Positions 57,830 to 64,000 of a stretch of DNA of 64,000 bases are shown in pieces. Source of the stretch: Celoporthe dispersa (taxonomy: Eukaryota; Ascomycota; Sordariomycetes; Diaporthales; Cryphonectriaceae). Below the pieces are notes generated by a model. It saw only the letters and a list, made by a program, of their open reading frames with translations. It did no database searches and had not been told where the DNA came from. The position numbers and the translations under genes are program-made. The stretch spans positions 6,032,501 through 6,096,500 of the forward strand of contig WAID01000003.1 of NCBI GenBank assembly GCA_016584495.1, given 5' to 3'. Position 1 is the first letter of the stretch, and every line of letters begins with the position of its first letter.

Positions 57830-60800
57830 TTAGAGCTTCGGGTCTAGCTCCTCGTACTCCGTCAGGTCCTTGACCGGCCTCGCGCCCGCGCTGACGGGCA
57901 GCCGGGCCTTGAAATCTCTGGGGTCCTCGATGAAGCTGATCGTCGTCCCGTTCAGCGACGGCGGGTTGTGCTCCTCGTGGGCGCCTTGCACGCCGTCAGC
58001 CTTGGGCGACAGCTTCCTCCACACCTCTACCGCGGCGTCGATCTTGGCCTCGGCAACCTTGAGGTCGTGCAGGAGGTACTCCTTGAGGCCTTCCACCTCC
58101 TTCTCCTCGTCGTGGCCCGCCGCGCTCAGCCGCGCCTGCAGGTCCGTGGCCGCCTGGGACTCCCGCTCGGTCGAGTCGAGGTCGAGTGTCTTGACAAGTT
58201 CCGAGATCTGCTTGGTCGACACATCACTCGTCGCCTGCGCGACCATCCATACAGAGAGCTTGGCGCGGGCTGGCGATGTCGGGCTGATGTAATGGTTGAA
58301 GAAGTCCACCATCTCCTGCTTGGTCAGCTGCTTGACCTGGTTGGCCGCCTTTTGTGCTGTTCCCACATGTTAGCTCGCCCGGTCAAAAGTCAATTTGCAA
58401 TGCTGTATCTTGTTTCCACGTACGCAGGTCAAAGTCGTAGTATTCATTAGAAACCTGACCCCAGAGGCGGTTGGTCTCCTCGTCGAGGTTCTTGGTCTTC
58501 TCGAGGAGCTTGATGACGACACTGCGCTTGTGGCCCTCGAAGTCCGAGTCGCTCATCGTCCTGAGCGTCTCCGCGGAGGTAGTCAGGAAGCTGTCGATCC
58601 TGGTCTCCAGGTACTGCGTCGTCTTCTCACTCTGAATGATGAAGCGGAAGCCCAGCGTTGTCGCGCTGGTCTTGATGCCGCTGAATACGATGTAGCCCAG
58701 CTGCTCCTTGGTCCGAAGCTGGTCGAAAGCGGGTTCGTGGAGGATCTGGCTCAGCAGCAGGACCTTGGACCGGAGCATGTGCTCGTGCTTTTCACCCACA
58801 AACAGGAAGTACTCGATGCAGTGGTTGACATTGGCAGGGTCTCCCAGGGTCTTCTTGAACACATAGTTCGAGCCTGGTGGGAACAGGAACGAGCGCCAGA
58901 TTGGCCACTGCGTTTTCGGCAGCGGGCGCGTCTTCAGCCTCTGCTCCAGCATGTCTGTGAGCCTGAGAGCGTCTTCCTTGTACACATTGCCGTGTACCAC
59001 AGCTTCGATGTGGAGTTGCGAGAGCAGCTCCTTCTGGAAAGCTCGGGTAGACTCGCACGTGACGATGGGCAGCTCAGCGGCAAACTCCTCGACCGTGAAG
59101 TCGTGCTCTGTAGTCAGCCAGTAGGTGTACTCTCCCACCTGATGGAATGGCTGTTGGAGAGCCCAGTTCCGGTACGCCCTGCTCACACGTTCCTTGATGA
59201 TGGCAAATCGGTCTTCTTTGATTTCCAGGTCTCTCATCGTCTTGAGCACCTGCTCGAGCAGCACCGGGAGCTTGTCGTTGTACCCACCGACCTCGAGGAA
59301 CAACCCCCGAGAATCCAGTGAAACGTGGTACTGCAGGCCCGCCAGCTCTGCATCGTACGAGTATTCCTCCAACGCATCCCGAACAAGATCCGTAAAGACC
59401 CTCGCTTTGACAGCGTTCTCCGCCGATGCGTATATCACCGGGCTCTTGCAACTGACGATCAAGTTCGCCTTGGGCACCCAGAATTGGTCGTCCTTCTTGT
59501 ACCACGTGCGCGCCATGCTGTCATTTCTGACGAGCTTTGGCGCAATCGCAGGCTCCCTGACCTCCTTCTTTTCCACCTCAAGCTTGGTGGGTATGAACTG
59601 ATTCTTGTGGGGCATGTGCAGGTTCGGGATCCGGTCCGCAGTGGTGCTCGACACAGCCTTCTTGATCTCCTCCATGAAATCACCTGGAATCTTCTCAGAG
59701 GTATACTCCGTTCCGTACCATTTTTCCTTCCTATCCCATGTTCCAGGGTAGTCGCGGGAGACAATGCAGATCCGGATGTTTTCCGGTCGCAGACAGTCTA
59801 TGCCCTCGCGGATAGCCTTGGGGTCAAACCTCCTCAAGCGGCTGGTGCCGCTAAGCAACCACTCCCGGGGCAAAGGCTTCTGCATGATAGCGCTGATCTT
59901 GCTCGTAAAACGGCTTGCTGGGGTTTTCTGCTTGAATTTGAAGTCCACATCCGCCATGCCCTTCTGTTCCTCCCAGATCCACTCTTGTGGCTGGGTCTCG
60001 CGCAGCAAAGCGACATATTGGAAGAATACCTTCACGATCTCTCGATAGTTTTTCAAGCCCTGGCGCAGCATAATCAGCATGTGAGACAGATCGCGGAGGT
60101 GCAAGAGTGTAATTTACCTCCTCGGTCAGTCGAATTTGACATTCAAACATTCCAGGGGATCCGGGGCACACTGGGTAAGCCCCAGCGCTCAGACCGTTGG
60201 CCCAGCCCTTGCCCTTGATATAGGACATGATGCTGCCAGGACCTTCATGTCCTATCAAATGGCTGATATACCTGCTAGGCAGCGACTCAAAAAGCTCGTT
60301 CTCGTCTGGAAACGGGAAGCATAGGCCCAGTTCTCTGGAGTCCATGACTGGCTTTGCGAAGATCTGCGTGGCAAGCTGCTCAGGTCCCAACGGCGGCGCA
60401 TCCAACCACCTATTGGGCTCCAGATTCTTGTCCTCGATGCCCGAGAAGTATTCCACAACCCAGGTCTCGAGAAGATCCAGAGGCTCTCTCCCCAGAACCA
60501 CGAGCTTCATCCGGTTGGCAGAATAGTGCTTGTCATGAAACTCAATGAACTTCTGCCTCACATTGATCCCTCGAGCCTCGGGTTTGGTCTTTAGGGTGTT
60601 AAGACTGCCCGTGGAGAAGTAGCAGTAGGGATGGGCAGGGTTGGACAGAGATTTCTCGAGCTGGTTGAGCCGCCACGTGTCGCTCTGGAGATTCTTCTTG
60701 TTCTCAGAGTCCACGGCGCGAAGCTCGCGGTCGAGCGTTGACTCGAGAAACAGCGGCTCAATGAAGAACTGTGCGAAGCGGTCTAGACCGCCCTTCAATG

Positions 60801-61256
60801 GTGAAGGGTTCGTTGCAGACGGTTCCTGGTCATCACTTGGACGGCTTCCAACCTCAAAGTAGTAGTTGGTCGACGTGGCTGCGGTGTACGCGTTGGACGA
60901 GCCAGAATGAGCAGAGAGGTACTGGTTGTAGGCGTTTTCCTCTGGGTACTTCTTAGTGCCCATAAACAGGAGCTTATCGCAGATCAGTATGTAAGTTTCG
61001 ATATGGCAGGGTGGGCGGCGTAACCTACATGCTCGACAGCGTGCGCCATGCCTGGCATGTCCGCATCGTCACTGAAGTTTCCCACGTTGACGTCCATGGC
61101 CGCACTGGCCTTGTCAGTCTTCGCATCGTGAACTATGAGCGCCTCAAGCTGGTTCGGGAGGCGGATGACGCGATAGATCCGGTCGTCCAGAGATGGCGTC
61201 TCCAGATGGTCAGTCACCAACTCCGCAGGGCGGAGCTCATGTTCTGCGAACGGCAT
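57830..61256 (-). CDS. ste23: Insulinase-family metallopeptidase (M16), Ste23/insulin-degrading enzyme
   Basis: Zinc peptidase with four homologous domains forming a closed chamber that degrades short peptides; yeast Ste23 trims a-factor precursor. Exons on the minus strand: 61029-61256, 60118-60972, 58424-60059 and 58356-57830, giving 1081 aa. The inverted zinc motif is HAVEH (residues 72-76) with the catalytic Glu75, completed by LLFMGTKKYPEENAY after intron 1 and a distal Glu in AVDSENKKN. Later IDE signatures include FPFPDENELFESLPSRYISHLIGHEGPGS, split here only by description, and EQLGYIVFSGI. The ATG at 61256 is the only Met near the conserved ELVTDHLETPSLDDR, but the frame is open for a further ~235 codons upstream without an ATG. 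It is upstream of and tandem with ubp12. Confidence 0.93.
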
Positions 61257-64000
61257 CTCGCCTAGGAAAGACCGGTGTCGAGAATTGGCTAGATGCACCG
61301 ATGAGTATCGTAAACGAGCGACTTTGTTAGTCGGCCGTAGGGTTGCTGACCAGATGTTGTGGCCGATCAGAGGCCAAGATCCAAGGACGCGAAGGGGGAG
61401 ACCAGGTGCGTTACTTCCGAACGTGCGAGAGTCCGGGGGGCCGTGAGTGGGAGAGGACCTGATTGCGCAGGCCAGATGGGATAATTCAGGCGTAACAACT
61501 GGGCTAGTCGTCCGTGGCGAGACCTGTGCGACTATGCGTGGAGAGATGATGCTCACACCAGGTCTGTTATGACCAGAGGTCCTGGATCGTGGCGTTACCG
61601 TAGCTCCGGATTCCAGAGGGTTGACCCCGGGCTCAAGACGGCGAAGAGACCCACAGGCAGTACCAGGGCGGGTGCGCAAGCCTCTGTACTCGCCGCTGTC
61701 GAGTCTCTGGTCAGCTCGAGAACGTCGCCACACAAATCGTAGACAAGTCAGATTTTTGTGTCCGCCCGGTGTGGTACTGTAGCAACCTACTGGACGTTCC
61801 TGGTGCGACAATGTCAGTGAGATCGGGTGGGAATACCTGCACGGAAGAGAGGGCACACCAAAAAGTCTTTTTGATTTTTTTTCTTCTTTTGTCGAGAGAG
61901 ACAATTTGTGTTTCACCGTGGAAAATGTCGAATGGAGACAACGGAAGTGGTCACGTAGCACTTACTTGATGGAAGTCTGCCGTTGGCCGTTAGCGTTGCC
62001 GATGCTAGTGTTGCTCGAGCGCAGACAGGAGCAACCCGGAAATCTCATCTAGTTGCCTTGGCACCAAAGAAGGGAAAAAAAAGAAGGAGGCGAGCGTGGA
62101 CGTCGATGCAGCAGGTTATAAGAACAGATCTCAACACATATATGCTCCAGAAGATGGATGAGATGAGAAGCCTTCCCCAAACTGGAAAAGAGTGACGCGA
62201 ATGGCGAGGCTGGCAAATTGCACGTTGAGCGCTACAGGCTGTAGAGAGGAGTGCAATTCCTGAAGGCCCAAAGCCCTGCCCTGCTGACGAGTTGACGAGT
62301 AATGGTAGCGTGCCAGAAGCCGCCACGTACTATGGTACAAGCAAATGCCGGTACAGAGGACCTTGACGGGCGCTGGAATGTGGTCGTCGCTGGGCCCGAC
62401 TTCGCGGTCACTGATTGTCTTTTCTTGTGTGGCGGCGACCTTAGCCGACGGTCAGAAGCAATAAGGCCTAACCCAGAGTCAGCACATGTACCACAGTACC
62501 CGAGATTTGTAGATGCACATCGACAGACTAGCCCCCAAATATGACTTGTTCTGGACGGCTGAAAGCCGCTCCAGCCCGTGAAATAAGAATACGTAGAAAG
62601 CTGCCTAAAAAGCGCAAATAGGGAAGATGAAGAGAAAAGAACTCGGCGGAGATAATCCGCTGCGATGTACGAGCCATCATCATGTTCCCGATTGAAGGGA
62701 CAGGAAAGGGTGGGTGAGTATGAAGAGTATTTAGCCCATGAGATGCCCTTCACACCGTCGAATTGGGAGTGGCAGTGCATTTGTGTAGGCTGTGGACCAG
62801 CTGAAGAAGGTAGCAGATGAGATGAGATGGATCAGAACTTACTCGACGACGCAAAGCCTCTGCCACCAGCTTTCCGCGCTTGCGCACTCGGATTTTTGGT
62901 GGTCCTCGTGTTGATCTATCAAGAGAGAACCCCCCTCCTCCAGGTTTCTCAGAGGAGCTGCTGGGGAACACGGAGCGCACAGGGTTTCCGCGGGTGTGCC
63001 CACAGAGTACAAGGAGAATAAATCGGCGTTGTGGCGTATTGTATCTGTATCACCGAGGCGAGCACACCGTATTTTCAGCCTGCCCGGATCGCGGCACAAC
63101 CAAGGGAGCTCCAGAACGCCAGCAAGATGCCTAATTCTGCGAGCGGCTGAAGCAGGATGGGAAAATAGGAGTAGTCCGGGATTCGTGACAAGGCGCTGCT
63201 CACTTTCCTCGAAGACAAACGGATGGTCGTTGGGAGGCGGCGGTTTACCGCTTTTTAGCCACAAGCAAGACGGCTTATGCAAGTCGAACTCAGGGTCCCT
63301 CCTCCCAGTGCCACCCTGCCACCCCTGACTGAGATCTTATCGATATGAGTGGATGGGATCGCGGGGCGGACGCTTGCATCAGAGGCCAGGGGGGGTTGGC
63401 GGTATTTCCTTCCTTTTGTTCCGCATATTCCAAGCTCTGTACCATAGTGGTTGTTCGTCCCAGTTTGTCTCGCGAGCCCCGTTATTATGTGGGAGGACCG
63501 GAACCGTTACGCCTCTTTGCTTGTCGAATGTAACATGAGTCGCTCCAATTGGCCAGGAGTGGCCGACAGTGGCACGCGCGCCTAACATGATGTGAGATGG
63601 CAACGCGATCATGTGCCATCCACTGCAGGCTCGCGATGGTGTGCATCTGCACGAAATTACCCACTCAAGTCGACGAGGCTCTGGTGCCGCTTTGGCAGGT
63701 CTTTGGGCCCTGCTGATTGCAAGCTGTGACAGCGAAGGCACTAATGCTGCGTAATGGGGTTTATTTTATTCTTCGCTGTACATGACTTAGTCAACTCTGG
63801 AGGCCAACATGTGTCCCTTTGCCAGCAGGAGGAGAGACACCTGGCTGCGTTTACTGGCCGGTCTGCAAGTCCAGGGTTTGCTTAGCTCGTCGTTATGACA
63901 TGTGAGATGTGACAAAGATTTCTGCAAGGGAACGCAGGCATCATCGTGTGGCCCATGTGGAGGAGCAAAATGTGTTCGTTTTTGATTTGCTTCTATGTAG
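61257..64000. other. Upstream region of ste23 and right end of window
   Basis: No gene recognised in about 2.7 kb. The ste23 frame stays open on the minus strand to about 61961 without an ATG. Beyond that, frames of up to about 180 codons overlap on both strands with no domain-like content. A neighbouring gene may lie past the window edge. Confidence 0.5.

Noticed and set aside
58395..59321. 308-codon open frame antisense to ste23
   Set aside because: Shadow of a well-supported insulinase gene; low-complexity Leu/Val/Glu text with no motif.
1..64000. Search for tRNA, 5S rRNA, transposase or reverse transcriptase genes, and CRISPR
   Set aside because: No GTTCRANNC-type T-arm within a plausible tRNA fold, no transposon domains and no spaced direct repeats were seen by eye; absence is not proven without a covariance search.

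Overview
This window is nuclear DNA of a filamentous ascomycete (Pezizomycotina, most likely Sordariomycetes; I cannot name a genus). The evidence is short GT-AG introns of about 50-160 bp in most genes, moderate to high coding GC, pyrimidine-rich leaders, and a gene set that is fungus-typical (Itc1/Acf1, Oac1, Mediator Med2-like, carboxypeptidase Y, Emp47-like lectin, Ste23). I find no CRISPR array, no transposon with coding capacity, no tRNA or rRNA gene, and no secondary-metabolite cluster. I rebuilt 19 protein-coding genes exon by exon; nearly all are housekeeping genes.

Layout. 0-9 kb: ribonucleotide reductase small subunit (+) converging on SRP9/SRP21 (-); mitochondrial oxaloacetate carrier (-) head-to-head with the COMPASS WD40 subunit Swd2 (+); Swd2 converging on the tRNA thiolation protein Ctu2/Ncs2 (-). 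9-19 kb: a secreted GH5 glycoside hydrolase (-), a double PH-domain protein (-), an APH-fold kinase (+) and a Med2-like Mediator subunit (-). 19-26 kb: a prolidase (+) with two single-base frameshifts, then an Emp47-like cargo lectin (-) head-to-head with the N-glycan glucosyltransferase Alg8 (+). 27-35 kb: the ISWI partner Itc1/Acf1 (+), ribosomal protein S18 (+) and the 60S maturation factor Sdo1/SBDS (-). 36-43 kb: vacuolar carboxypeptidase Y (+) and a class I cyclic nucleotide phosphodiesterase (-). 43-52.7 kb: a long stretch without a recognisable gene, full of microsatellites. 52.7-61.3 kb: a Ubp12-type deubiquitinase (-) and the insulinase-family peptidase Ste23 (-). 61.3-64 kb: no gene found.

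Neighbours are mostly unrelated. Loose themes are translation and ribosome biogenesis (RPS18 and Sdo1 tail-to-tail) and the early secretory pathway (Emp47-like and Alg8 sharing a promoter region).

Most notable observations: (1) four single-base frameshifts in three conserved genes, each in a short C or G run, which points to assembly or sequencing indels more than to decay; (2) a pair of ACGCGT cell-cycle boxes 22 bp apart inside an intron of the ribonucleotide reductase gene, with a third in its promoter; (3) an in-frame TAG ending Itc1 followed by 103 further open codons of matching character; (4) a Ubp12-type enzyme with no room for the DUSP domain; (5) a roughly 235-codon ATG-less open frame running into the Ste23 start; (6) the roughly 9.9 kb gene-free region upstream of the phosphodiesterase. 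I did not find a convincing new biological system.
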